Of a stretch of DNA of 64,000 nucleotides, positions 17,422 through 29,206 are shown in pieces. Made by a program: the position numbers and the translations under genes. This DNA is from Deltaproteobacteria bacterium HGW-Deltaproteobacteria-14. Its GTDB lineage: Bacteria > Myxococcota_A > UBA9042 > PHBI01. The first letter of the stretch is position 1. Each line of letters opens with the position of its first letter. The stretch covers positions 1 through 64,000 of the forward strand of contig PHBI01000003.1 in NCBI GenBank assembly GCA_002841945.1. Reading direction: 5' to 3'. Below the pieces are notes generated by a model. That model was not told the DNA's origin, searched no databases, and was given only the letters and a program-made list of their open reading frames with translations.

Positions 17422-18942
17422 ATGAGCACCGCTGCCTGGATCCTCGTCGTCATCGGAGGCCTCCTCCTCCTGGTGACGATCTACGACCTCGTCCAGACCA
17501 AGCACGCCATCCTGCGCAACTTCCCGATCATCGGGCACTTTCGCTATCTCTTCGAGGCGGTCGGTCCCGAGCTCCGCCAGTACATCGTCACCAACAACGA
17601 CGAGGAGCGGCCGTTCTCGCGGGACCAGCGTCGCTGGGTCTACGCGTCGAGCAAGGGCCAGAACAACTACTTCGGCTTCGGCACCGACAACGACCTCGAG
17701 AGCGCGTCCAACTACCTCATCATCAAGCACTCCGCCTTCCCGCGGCCCGACCTCCCCCACGACCCCGGCTACCGCCTGCCCTGCGCCAAGGTCCTCGGCG
17801 GCCCACGCGGGCGCCGCCACGCCTTTCGCCCCGAGTCGGTCATCAACACCTCGGCCATGAGCTTCGGCTCGCTGTCGAGTGCCGCCGTCGAGGCGATAAA
17901 CCGCGGCTGCGCCCAGGCTGGTGCGATGCAAAACACGGGCGAGGGCGGCATCTCGCCGTACCATGACAACGGCGGAGACCTGATCTATCAGCTTGGGACC
18001 GGCTACTTCGGATCCCGCAACAAAGATGGCAGCTTCGATCTCGCTGCGTTGCAGGACAAGGTCGCGCGCTACCGGGTCAAGGCCATCGAGGTGAAGCTGA
18101 GCCAGGGCGCCAAGCCCGGCAAGGGCGGCATCCTGCCCGGCGCCAAGGTCACGCCGGAGATCGCCGCCATCCGCGGCGTCCCGGTCGGTCAGGACGTCAT
18201 CAGCCCGGCGGGGCACTCGGCCTTCCGCTCGGTCGACGAGCTGCTCGACTTTGTCGAGCGCATCGCCGACGCCACCGGGCTGCCGGTCGGCGTCAAGTCG
18301 GCGGTCGGCCAGGACGCGCTGTGGAGCGAGCTGGCCGAGCTGATGGCGACGACCGGCCGCGGGGTCGACTTCGTCCAGATCGACGGCGGCGAGGGCGGCA
18401 CCGGCGCCGCGCCGCTGGTCTTCGCCGACCACGTCTCGCTGCCGTTCAAGATAGGTTTCGCCAGGGTCCGCGCCATCTTCGAGCGCGCGGGCGTCGCCGA
18501 CCGGGTCGTCTGGATCGGCTCGGGGCGTATCGGCTTTCCGGCGGACGCGCTGTTCGCCTTTGGGCTCGGCTGCGACATGGTCGCGGCGGCGCGCGAGGTC
18601 ATGCTGTCGGTCGGGTGCATCCAGGCCCAGCGCTGCCACACGGGGCACTGCCCCACCGGCGTCGCGACCCACAACCGCTGGCTCGTGCGCGGGCTCGATC
18701 CGACGAGCAAGGCGGCGCGGGTGGCCGGGTACCTCATGACCTTCCGGCACGAGCTGCTGGCGCTGACCCACGCGTGCGGCTACCACCACCCGTGCGAGGT
18801 GAGCCTCGACGACTTCGAGATCGTCGATGGCTGCTACGGGACGCGCTCGCCGTGGGGCATCTTCGGCTTCGAGCCGGGCTGGGGTCGCCCGCCCGCCGCC
18901 GTCCGCGAGGAGGCGGCGGCGCTGATGCGCGGCGTGGGGTGA
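17422..18942 (+). CDS. FMN-binding glutamate synthase-domain protein
   Basis: A 506-residue protein with an N-terminal membrane helix (about 4-24) followed by the FMN-binding central domain of glutamate synthase (GltB domain 2). Visible motifs include INTSAMSFGSLS, NTGEGGISPYH, EVKLSQGAKPGKGGILPG, the FMN/2-oxoglutarate region VQIDGGEGGTGAAPL, and the Cys cluster CIQAQRCHTGHCPTGVATH that binds an iron-sulfur cluster in full-length enzymes. The glutaminase domain is absent, as in the stand-alone family widespread in bacteria. The reaction of such proteins is not settled. It converges with the next gene with only 4 bp between stops. Confidence 0.9.
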   Translation: MSTAAWILVVIGGLLLLVTIYDLVQTKHAILRNFPIIGHFRYLFEAVGPELRQYIVTNNDEERPFSRDQRRWVYASSKGQNNYFGFGTDNDLESASNYLIIKHSAFPRPDLPHDPGYRLPCAKVLGGPRGRRHAFRPESVINTSAMSFGSLSSAAVEAINRGCAQAGAMQNTGEGGISPYHDNGGDLIYQLGTGYFGSRNKDGSFDLAALQDKVARYRVKAIEVKLSQGAKPGKGGILPGAKVTPEIAAIRGVPVGQDVISPAGHSAFRSVDELLDFVERIADATGLPVGVKSAVGQDALWSELAELMATTGRGVDFVQIDGGEGGTGAAPLVFADHVSLPFKIGFARVRAIFERAGVADRVVWIGSGRIGFPADALFAFGLGCDMVAAAREVMLSVGCIQAQRCHTGHCPTGVATHNRWLVRGLDPTSKAARVAGYLMTFRHELLALTHACGYHHPCEVSLDDFEIVDGCYGTRSPWGIFGFEPGWGRPPAAVREEAAALMRGVG

Positions 18943-18946
18943 CCCC

Positions 18947-20122
18947 TCACCGGGCGTTCATGGTCTCCCAGGCCGTCTCCCACTCGATGAGCCGCGCCCG
19001 CGCGTAGGCCAAGAGCCGCGCCGTGGCGTCCCCCGCGCCCTCGCGCGACGCCTTGTCGAGCTGGCGCTCGAGCTCCTGGAGGCGGTCGCACAGCTCGCCC
19101 ATCCGCACCAGCTGCTCGGGGCCGTGCGCCGCCCCGGTGACCTCGCGCGCCCACTGCAGGATGCACTCGGCGACCTCGGCCTGCAGCGCCCGCGCCCGCG
19201 CCTCGAGCGTGGCCCCGCGCCGCCCCGCGCGCAGCCGCTCACGCTGCTCGCGCCAGCCCGCGAGCCGCGCGACCGTCCGCTCGAGCGCCGCGTCGGCGTC
19301 CGGCTCGTCGAGCAGCTCGGTCGCGTTCAGCGCCGCCAGCTCGACCCGGACGTACTCCATCGCCGTGATGAGGCGCTTGACGAGCCGTGCGCGCACCGTG
19401 ACCGCCGGGTAGCCGTCGACCTGCGCCTCCCACTCGTGGGCGAGCCCGTCGCCGAGCTCCGCCAGCGCCCGCATCCGCTCCCGCGGCGGCAGGGCGAGCC
19501 GCATCGGCCCTATGCCCTCGGCCTCCTCGGCCCACAGCGACAGCTGGTCGGTCAGCACCTCGATGCGCTCCATGAGCGGCTCCTCGAGGTGCAGGGTCAG
19601 CTGCAGGACCAACCGCTCCACGATGCCGGTCAGGTAGCGCTGCATGTCCTCGAGCAGGTGGGCGTCGCGGGTGACCCGGGCCCGCCCCGCGAAGTGACGC
19701 GCGTAGCGCCCGAGCAGGAAGCTCGCGCGCAGCCCGAGCGCCTCGATCTCGGCCGCCTCAGCGGCGTTGGCGCCCTCGACGAGCCCCGCCGCCAGCCGCT
19801 CCGCCGCCGCCGCCTCGCCGCGCAGGAGCGCGTCCGTGAGGCTGTCGATCTCGGCCGCCTCGACCGCGCCGGGAGCGTCCATGAGCGCCGTCCAGGCGTC
19901 GCGGTAGCTGTCGAGCTGCTGGACCAGCCGCGCCGCGACCACCTTCCCCGAGGTGTCCTCGAGGCGGCGCGCCTGGCGCAGGAGCGCCCGGGTCCGCCCG
20001 ATCAGCCGCCGCAGCGCCAGCGCGTCCTTGCCCTCCTCGACCGCGCGCGCCTGCCAGGCGTCATACTCGGCCTGCAGTGCGGCCGCTCGCTCCTCCGCGC
20101 GGGCCCGCGTCAGCTTCGCCAT
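18947..20122 (-). CDS. Helical coiled-coil protein of unknown function
   Basis: A 391-residue, almost entirely alpha-helical protein rich in Ala, Arg, Glu and Leu, with no signal peptide or membrane segment. Long heptad-like stretches (LTRARAEERAAALQAEYDAW near the start, and a second at about 290-330) predict coiled coils. No catalytic motif or known family is recognised. The low-complexity composition in high-GC DNA calls for caution, but the frame is long, starts with an ATG, and lies directly against its convergent neighbour. Function unknown. Confidence 0.7.
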   Translation of the reverse strand: MAKLTRARAEERAAALQAEYDAWQARAVEEGKDALALRRLIGRTRALLRQARRLEDTSGKVVAARLVQQLDSYRDAWTALMDAPGAVEAAEIDSLTDALLRGEAAAAERLAAGLVEGANAAEAAEIEALGLRASFLLGRYARHFAGRARVTRDAHLLEDMQRYLTGIVERLVLQLTLHLEEPLMERIEVLTDQLSLWAEEAEGIGPMRLALPPRERMRALAELGDGLAHEWEAQVDGYPAVTVRARLVKRLITAMEYVRVELAALNATELLDEPDADAALERTVARLAGWREQRERLRAGRRGATLEARARALQAEVAECILQWAREVTGAAHGPEQLVRMGELCDRLQELERQLDKASREGAGDATARLLAYARARLIEWETAWETMNAR

Positions 20123-20237
20123 GCGCTACCTCCCGTCGTGCGCCGCAGTGGAGCTTACCCGATTCTCCGCCGATGGCGACCCGCCGCCTCCGCGACGGCG
20201 CGACCCGGCACTCGGCCCGATCCCCGGTCTCTCACCT

Positions 20238-23102
<2,865 letters not shown>

Positions 23103-23165
23103 GCGTACCCCCAAGCCATGGCCGCTAGTATACGGCAAGCGGCCGCTCGACTCGACATTGATGGG

Positions 23166-24704
23166 CTAATCCATCTCATCGGCGTCGCGGCGCAGCAAAA
23201 AACCGGCGGCGGCGAGGAAGTCGAGGGCGTCGTCGACGCCGTCGCCCAGCTCGGCGCGCAGCTCGGCGACGGTGTGCGAGCCGTCGAGCCGGGCGAGGAC
23301 CTGGCGCTGCAGCGGATCGAGGAGGGTGTGGCGGTGGGCGAGGGAGGTCGCGGTTCGCCCCTCGGTCGCCTGCAGCCGCTGCACCGGGCCGGTCCGCGGG
23401 CGCTCGCCGACCTCGAGGGTGATCGGCGGCGGGCGGCGCCAGAGCTGGACGACCTCCATGAAGTAGAGCCTGGCGAGCTCCTGCACCATGCTGACGACCA
23501 TCTCCGCGCGGCCCTCCTCGGTGGCGCCGAGCCCGCCGTCGGCGCCGGTCAGCAGGAGCTCCGGCAGCACGATCCCGAACAGGGTGTCGAAGTCGAGGGC
23601 GAGCGGCTGGCGGCGGAAGAGGTGGGAGAGCGCCAGGCGCAGCGGCGTCCCCTGGATCGACACGCCGCCGACCGGGGTGATGAGCGCGACGGACGGGTGG
23701 TCGCGCAGCTCCTCGGCCCAGACGTCGGTGGCGGTGCGCCCCTCGACGTGGAGCTCGGCGAGGCGCTCGACCCCCGCGACGCGGTCGAGGGTGTGCTCGG
23801 CGCGGCACAGGAGCGAGGTGCGAAAGCGGGTGTTGCCGAAGAAGTCCATGTACTGTTGCTGGCGCACCGGATCGGCGACCTTGCGCAGCATGGTCGCGAC
23901 CTCGTCGTCGAAGTTCGCGATCCGCAGGCGCCCCTGGCGCGCGCTCGTGAGGTACTGCAGGCCGCTGTCGGCGGCGAGCCCCGCGAACTCCTGAAACCAG
24001 AAGGCGTGGTGGTGGTCCGCGAGGTAGTCGTGCGCGATGATGGCGTCCGACGACTCGGCGATGCGCTCGTGCAGCTGCACCATCAGGTTGCCCTTCACCT
24101 CCTCGGCCTCGCGGGCGACCCGGGCGCAGTACCAGCGGGCGACCGAGCGGGCCTGGGCGACGCGCTCGCCGACGTCCGCGACCGGGGCGGTGTGGAAGGC
24201 CATCAGGTGGCGCACCGCCTCGTAGTCGTACCAGCCCGGGTACGAATTGTAGCTCACCATGGCGACGCCGTGGGGGGCGAGGGCGCGACCGATGAGCGCG
24301 AGGGTGGCGGCGCGCGCGGCCTCGGGGATCCACGACAGCAGCCCGTGGGCGATGATGTAGTCGAAGGTGCCGAGGGTGTCGCCGAGGTCGCCCAGGTCGG
24401 CGCGGACCAGCGCGAGGTTGGCGAGGCCGAGCTGGCCGACGCGGCGCACCCCGTCGCGGATCTGGGTCTCGGACAGGTCGACCCCGACGAAGCTGCTCTC
24501 GGGGTAGGCCCACGCGAGCGGCAGGAGGTTGCCGCCGTCGCCGCAGCCGAGCTCGAGCACCCGGCAGGCGTCGGCCGGCGCCGGGTCGAGGCCGTGCAGG
24601 TGGGCGAGCACTCCGAGGTGATCGGGGTGGGTGAACCAGTAGGCGTATCCCGGATAGGGGAGGTCGTCGTAGCTGGGCTCGGCGATGGGCTGTGAGTCGC
24701 TCAT
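23166..24704 (-). CDS. SAM-dependent methyltransferase with methyltransferase-regulatory domain
   Basis: A 512-residue protein: a class I Rossmann methyltransferase at about 10-230, with motif I VLELGCGDGGNLLPLA, VGVDLSE and the ADLGDL/FDYIIAHGLLSWIP segments. A regulatory-type central domain and a helical C-terminal region follow. This arrangement matches proteins annotated as methyltransferase regulatory domain-containing. The opening YDDLPYPGYAYWFTHPDHLG is typical of that family. The substrate is unknown. The ATG at 24704 starts the family's conserved N-terminus; the longer frame to 24836 has no support. Divergent from the membrane protein at 24792. Confidence 0.85.
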   Translation of the reverse strand: MSDSQPIAEPSYDDLPYPGYAYWFTHPDHLGVLAHLHGLDPAPADACRVLELGCGDGGNLLPLAWAYPESSFVGVDLSETQIRDGVRRVGQLGLANLALVRADLGDLGDTLGTFDYIIAHGLLSWIPEAARAATLALIGRALAPHGVAMVSYNSYPGWYDYEAVRHLMAFHTAPVADVGERVAQARSVARWYCARVAREAEEVKGNLMVQLHERIAESSDAIIAHDYLADHHHAFWFQEFAGLAADSGLQYLTSARQGRLRIANFDDEVATMLRKVADPVRQQQYMDFFGNTRFRTSLLCRAEHTLDRVAGVERLAELHVEGRTATDVWAEELRDHPSVALITPVGGVSIQGTPLRLALSHLFRRQPLALDFDTLFGIVLPELLLTGADGGLGATEEGRAEMVVSMVQELARLYFMEVVQLWRRPPPITLEVGERPRTGPVQRLQATEGRTATSLAHRHTLLDPLQRQVLARLDGSHTVAELRAELGDGVDDALDFLAAAGFLLRRDADEMD

Positions 24705-24791
24705 GGGCAGGAGCCTACAACGCGCGGCCCGGGTTGACAGCGCCGACGCTCCCCGTCGATCGTCGTTCGGACCACCTGGAGAGACTCCGCC

Positions 24792-25526
24792 ATGGACTTC
24801 GACGACATCCCACGGGACCTCGGCGGGGTGACCCACGCCGCCGGCTGGACCTCCGCCTACAAGGGCCTCCGCATCTACTACACGGCGATCATCATCCAGA
24901 TCGTGCTGATGGTGGTGTCCATCCTGCTCATGCTGGCCCTGCGCTCGTCGCCGAGCCGGTCCTTCGCCGAGATGTACGTCGTCGCGACCTCCCTCGGCGG
25001 CCTGGCCGTGAGCATCACCGCGCTCGTCGGGCTCGCGCGCTACGTGCGCGTGCCGGCGATCAGCGGCGGGCAGGGGCTCGCGGTGGCGGCGCTGGTGCTC
25101 GCCGGGATCAACCTCCTCATCAGCCTGGTCCAGAACGTCCAGCTGCTCACGAACATGCGCCGCGCGCTGCGTCAGATGGCCAAGGGGCAGGCGCTGAGCC
25201 TCGTCGCCCTGGTCGCCGGGATCGCGATGCTCATCACCTTCGTCGTCTCCATGCGAAAGGTCGCCGCGTTCATCGGGCGCCCGGAGATCGAGGCGCGCGC
25301 CGGCAACGTCCTGACGCTCATCGTCATCATCCTCGTCGCCGGCGTCCTGATGGTCCTGGTGGCCATCGGCGGCCGCGGCGGGATGGGGGCCGCCGGGTTC
25401 GCGCTGGTCCTGTCCTTCGTGGTGCTCGGCCTCGCCATCTGGATGCTGGTGGCCTACCTCAGCCTCATCAACGCCCTGTCGAGCGCGATCCAGGCCGACG
25501 TCGGCATCGAGAAGGCCTTCGACTGA
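24792..25526 (+). CDS. Six-helix integral membrane protein of unknown function
   Basis: A 244-residue protein with six predicted membrane segments at about 27-50, 57-83, 92-115, 133-152, 176-197 and 203-226, and a short cytoplasmic N-terminus (DFDDIPRDLGGV). No transporter or enzyme motif is visible. A good Met start with GAGA upstream. The stop codon TGA is the first three bases of the core of repeat copy 4, so the repeat forms its 3' region. Neighbours give no functional clue. Confidence 0.75.
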   Translation: MDFDDIPRDLGGVTHAAGWTSAYKGLRIYYTAIIIQIVLMVVSILLMLALRSSPSRSFAEMYVVATSLGGLAVSITALVGLARYVRVPAISGGQGLAVAALVLAGINLLISLVQNVQLLTNMRRALRQMAKGQALSLVALVAGIAMLITFVVSMRKVAAFIGRPEIEARAGNVLTLIVIILVAGVLMVLVAIGGRGGMGAAGFALVLSFVVLGLAIWMLVAYLSLINALSSAIQADVGIEKAFD

Positions 25527-25673
25527 TCCAAGCAGCGGCAGGTCGAGGACCGGAGTCCGCAGCTGGTGGGCGTCGGCGCGCCGCAGTCGCGCCTACCCCT
25601 GGCCGCGGAGGACGCAGGTCCTCGACCGATACGATGGGAACTGGGTCCGGCCTCGAGGGGCACGAGCTCGGAG
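25523..25673 (+). repeat. Stop-anchored dispersed repeat, copy 4 (full length)
   Basis: A full-length copy in the opposite orientation to copies 2 and 3, downstream of the plus-strand membrane-protein gene. In gene-sense orientation it reads TGATCCAAGCAGCGGCAGG at the stop codon and ends near GAGGGGCACGAGCTCGGAG. It has the outer arms GGTCGAGGAC and GTCCTCGACC and both small hairpins, GGAC-CGGA-GTCC and GGAC-GCAG-GTCC. This copy best represents the parent of the deletion forms. It fills nearly all of the gap 25527-25691. Confidence 0.88.
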
Positions 25674-25691
25674 CCGCCGCGGCGGGGGCGC

Positions 25692-26390
25692 CTATAGCGC
25701 CAGGACGAGCGCCGCGCCGACCGCGGTGAGCGCGACGGCCACCCCCACGAACGCGCGCGTCCGGCGCGCCCGCTGGATCGCGGCGACGCCGAGGACGTCG
25801 CCGTCGAGGTCGAGGTCGAGCTCTACCGCGGGGGCGTCTTCGGGCGCCCGCGGCTCAGGCTCGCGGCGGCTCGCGGCGGAGTGGCCGCCATGGCCGCGCT
25901 CGGGTTCGCCGTGGAAGACGTCGTCGAAGAAGGGATCGCCGTCGAAGTGCGCGTCCCGCGGCGGGAACGGCTCGGGCTCCGGCGCGAGCGACGGGTCGAG
26001 CCCCCGGGAGGCGACCAGATCGAGGTCCGGCTCGTTGCGATGCACAATGGCCGGTGCGTCATTGATTGCGGCTTGTTTTTCATACTCGTCGTGCGACGCA
26101 CGAGTCGGCCGCCCGACCCGCTGGGAGCGCCGCGTGCGGGTCGTCTGGCCGACGGCCCGCAGGGAGGCTCCGGGGGAGATGGTCGAGCGCCCGAGGCCCG
26201 CGACGCGCTCGATCCCGAGGCGGGTGCGCGCGTCCTGCGGATCGTCGGCGTCGACGGCGCTCAGGATCGGCCTTCCGGTGGCGGACCCAGCGTCGAGCGC
26301 GACGCCGCATCCCGCGCAGAAGCGCGCCTCGGCGTCGCTGATCTCCCGGCCGCAGGACGGGCACCGGCTCTCGTGGGCGTAGGCGATCAC
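25692..26390 (-). CDS. Zinc-ribbon protein with C-terminal membrane anchor
   Basis: A 232-residue protein with an N-terminal double CxxC zinc ribbon (Cys10, Cys13, Cys25, Cys28: CPSCGREISDAEARFCAGCG). A long, polar, probably disordered middle is rich in Asp, Glu, His, Pro and Arg, and a hydrophobic helix lies at the very C-terminus (AFVGVAVALTAVGAALVLAL). Such tail-anchored zinc-ribbon proteins usually act in regulation or membrane-linked assembly; no specific role can be given. A GTG start at 26390 is supported by AGGAG 5 nt upstream and by placing the ribbon at residue 10. Confidence 0.8.
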   Translation of the reverse strand: MIAYAHESRCPSCGREISDAEARFCAGCGVALDAGSATGRPILSAVDADDPQDARTRLGIERVAGLGRSTISPGASLRAVGQTTRTRRSQRVGRPTRASHDEYEKQAAINDAPAIVHRNEPDLDLVASRGLDPSLAPEPEPFPPRDAHFDGDPFFDDVFHGEPERGHGGHSAASRREPEPRAPEDAPAVELDLDLDGDVLGVAAIQRARRTRAFVGVAVALTAVGAALVLAL

Positions 26391-26605
26391 GGGCTCTCCT
26401 CGGGAGCGCGCGCGGGCGGTCGGCGCGCGTCCCCTCGTCCGACCTTCGGCTGATGACAGCGATGCTTGAGCGCTTCTTGCGCGCAGCCCGACCCCGCCGC
26501 CACTCCCACAGCTGCGTTCGTGGCGGCTCGTAACGGTCACGCGCGCTGACGTTCGCACAGCGAGAGGGGATGTTGCAAAGCACACTCGGCACCCTTGGAC
26601 GCGAC

Positions 26606-28438
26606 ATGACGCAGCGGAATCTCCTGGCCGTCCCGACACTGTTTCTGCTCTCGACGTGCGCACCAGCGGTCGCCCCGCCGGTCGGGTCTCAGGTCGAGAT
26701 CGCCGTCGCGGCGTTGAACCTGCCGGGCGTCACCAACGCGCGCTACAACCTGCGCGTCGAGAACGCCTCGCAAGAGGTCGTCGTGGACGTCGACCTGACC
26801 GCGGACGCTTACGGCGACGGGGCCGGCGCCGTCGCGTACGTCGCTCCCTGCGACGCCGACGACAACGACAACACCGTCTTCATCACCCTCCTCGCCCTCT
26901 ACGAGGGCGCCGGGATCCCCATCGCCGGCGACACCTATCGCAACCCGGGCGAGCTCAGCCGGACGGTGACCTGCGCGCCCAACGCGGACGTTCGGGTCGA
27001 CTTCGATCTCACCATCGCGCGCGACGCCACCCAGGGCTTCTTCGACGTCGCGATCGAGTTCGACCAGGTCTTCTGCTCCGCGAAGCTCGACTGCGAGTCG
27101 AGCCCCGGCCAGCCCCTGAGGCTGCTCGACCACGCGGGCACGCGTGACACGACCGTGGTGGTCGGCTTCAGCTGCACCGGGGACATCAGCGGCGCTGACA
27201 CCACCGTGCAATACCTCGACGACGTCGTCGTCAGCTGCAGCGGCGGCGCGGTCGCCGTCGATCCCACCAGCGGCCCTGGCAACGTCGACCTGGGGGACGC
27301 GGCCCAGGCCAGCGTGACCGGCGCCAACCCGCTGTTCGCCGCGGCGGTCTACCGCGGCACCGAGCGGCTTGGCTTCGACAAGCAGTACTGGAACGTCGCC
27401 CTCGGCCTCGACGGGCTCGCCAACTGCACGCTGACCACCCGCGGCACCGCCTCGAGCGGCGAGTTCAGCGACGGTCGCACGCCCCCCGACGCCGTCTGGC
27501 CGTTCATCTTCTGGAACGTGATCCTCACCGATGGTTCCGGCGGGCTCGCGTGCACGACCCACCCGGTTGACGACACCACCTGCCCCGCGACCGGCGTCTG
27601 CACCGACTACACCCCCAACGATGACCCGCGCCAGTTCGCCCACAGCTTCGACGGCGCCGGCGCCGCGTCGCTCGCGCCCCTCGGCAGCGCGACGAATCCC
27701 GGGGCCAGCTGCCTCGCCGTCCTCGACTCCGGGGACGGCGTCGACGACGGCGCCTACTGGATCGACCCGGACGGCGCGGGCGTCGGCATCGACCCCTTCC
27801 AGGTCTACTGCGATCAGACCACCGATCACGGGGGCTGGGCCTACGTCGCCGCCATGGGCGAGAGCGCGGTGCCGGCGGCGGCCGACGTCATGACCGACGA
27901 CCGGAACGCCGCGCTGCTGCTCTCGGGCGCGCCCCTCACGGGGAGCGATTACGCCACCCTCGGCCTCGCACGGTTCGAAGGGTGGGGCGAGAACTGGACC
28001 CTGCGCGCGACCGTCGCCGCCGGCACAAGCGAGCTGCAGCTGAGCTACTGGCGCCCGGCGCTCGCGAGCGGCCCGGTCACGACCACCGCCGACGCCGGCG
28101 AGGACTGGGCGATCACCTCGCCGCACACCGATCTCCTTCACCTGACCAAGACGAACACCCTCGGCGCCGCGAACACGTCGTGGCTGTCCGTCCCCGGCTG
28201 CTCGGCCTGCGGTGGGATGTGGGTCTTCGCCTACCGCGTCACCCCGATCGACGGCGGCGCGCAGTGCCTCACCTCGGCCGGCGACACCAGCATCGCGCAC
28301 TTTCCCCCGGGGGCCTGGCAGAGCGTGCAGCCGGGGACCGACACCTGCGCCTTCGGGATGCAGGACGGCGTCGTCCACAGCTGGAGCAAGCGCGGCGGCT
28401 GGTGGATCAAGGACGTCAACGTCGCTGGAGCGCCCTGA
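26606..28438 (+). CDS. Fibrinogen-like lipoprotein, paralogue of the 5241-7433 product
   Basis: A 610-residue exported lipoprotein (signal LFLLSTC). Its first 350 or so residues align with the 5241-7433 protein: EIAVAALNLPGV against EVSALNLAGV, GFFDVAIEFDQVFCSAKLDC against GFFDIAVNFNDVFCAAKFDC, and YWNVALG in both. The C-terminal part is fibrinogen-like (GAYWIDPDGAGVGIDPFQVYCDQTTDHGGWA). EGF modules are absent here. ATG 26606 is preferred because the hydrophobic signal follows closely; ATG 26570 has AGAGGGG too close to act as a ribosome site. The likely role is surface binding. Confidence 0.82.
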   Translation: MTQRNLLAVPTLFLLSTCAPAVAPPVGSQVEIAVAALNLPGVTNARYNLRVENASQEVVVDVDLTADAYGDGAGAVAYVAPCDADDNDNTVFITLLALYEGAGIPIAGDTYRNPGELSRTVTCAPNADVRVDFDLTIARDATQGFFDVAIEFDQVFCSAKLDCESSPGQPLRLLDHAGTRDTTVVVGFSCTGDISGADTTVQYLDDVVVSCSGGAVAVDPTSGPGNVDLGDAAQASVTGANPLFAAAVYRGTERLGFDKQYWNVALGLDGLANCTLTTRGTASSGEFSDGRTPPDAVWPFIFWNVILTDGSGGLACTTHPVDDTTCPATGVCTDYTPNDDPRQFAHSFDGAGAASLAPLGSATNPGASCLAVLDSGDGVDDGAYWIDPDGAGVGIDPFQVYCDQTTDHGGWAYVAAMGESAVPAAADVMTDDRNAALLLSGAPLTGSDYATLGLARFEGWGENWTLRATVAAGTSELQLSYWRPALASGPVTTTADAGEDWAITSPHTDLLHLTKTNTLGAANTSWLSVPGCSACGGMWVFAYRVTPIDGGAQCLTSAGDTSIAHFPPGAWQSVQPGTDTCAFGMQDGVVHSWSKRGGWWIKDVNVAGAP

Positions 28439-28621
28439 CCGAGGCCGGCGCGGCGGGTGGAGGGGGGCGGAGCCGCCGGATCGGTAGACATGTCCGACGG
28501 AAGTCCTGAGAGCTTCGCCAGCTCTAGATGAGCTGAGGGGGGCGCCGCCCGCGCCCCCAGCACCGCGCGCCGCATCGCCCTCGCCGCCGCGAGGTCCCTA
28601 TCGGGCTCGTGGCGGCGAGGA

Positions 28622-29206
28622 CTACCGCGCCCAGACCCCCGCCGGCGACCAGCAGGCCGCCGGGCCGCCGAGGGGGCTGCGCGCGACCGGGAGGAACGTG
28701 GTGTCGCGGCCGTCGATGCGGAGTCGCACCCGCGCGGCGCGCGCCTCGACCCCCTGCTGCCAGAACGGCGCCTCGGCGCTCGGGGGGCGGCTCACCAGCT
28801 CCGCGGGCGCCAGGTCGTCGAGGCGCGCGGTGATCTCGTGCCCGCACGCGAAGACGTCGACGCGGACGCGCCCACGGCGGGGCTTGCGGGCGACCGCCAG
28901 CTCGCCGAGCGCGATCGGTGAGCCGGCGATCTCGCTTCCGGCGAACAGGGCGTCGAGCCGCCGCCCCATGCGCCGCCGCTCGCCTACGAAGTCGGCGATC
29001 TCCGGGTCGCCGTCGGGGTCCGGCTGCCACAGCACGAACCCCGCCGGCCCCTCACCGCGTGGCGAGCGCCCGAAGCCGGTCACGACGAGGACGAGGTTCG
29101 GCAAGAGGAAGCTCTCGTGGGTGCGCCCCGCGAGCACGACCCCGTCCTCGAAGGTCAGCCACTGTGAGAGCTCGGTCGGCCCCTCAGTGGTAGCGCTTGC
29201 TGCCAT
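28622..29206 (-). CDS. Hypothetical protein coupled to the upstream lipoprotein gene
   Basis: A 194-residue protein, probably cytoplasmic (no signal or membrane segment), with a mixed alpha/beta pattern: LTFEDGVVLAGRTHESFLLPN, LVLVVTGFGRSP, AGFVLWQPDPDGDPE. I do not recognise the family. Its ATG lies 23 nt inside the end of the preceding minus-strand gene, so the two are probably co-transcribed and translationally coupled. The convergent gap to the 26606 gene (28439-28621) contains only a weak 5-bp hairpin near 28509. Confidence 0.65.
   Translation of the reverse strand: MAASATTEGPTELSQWLTFEDGVVLAGRTHESFLLPNLVLVVTGFGRSPRGEGPAGFVLWQPDPDGDPEIADFVGERRRMGRRLDALFAGSEIAGSPIALGELAVARKPRRGRVRVDVFACGHEITARLDDLAPAELVSRPPSAEAPFWQQGVEARAARVRLRIDGRDTTFLPVARSPLGGPAACWSPAGVWAR

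Noticed and set aside
28509-28525. AGAGC/GCTCT hairpin as a terminator
   Set aside because: Only a 5-bp stem with no supporting tract; too weak to call.
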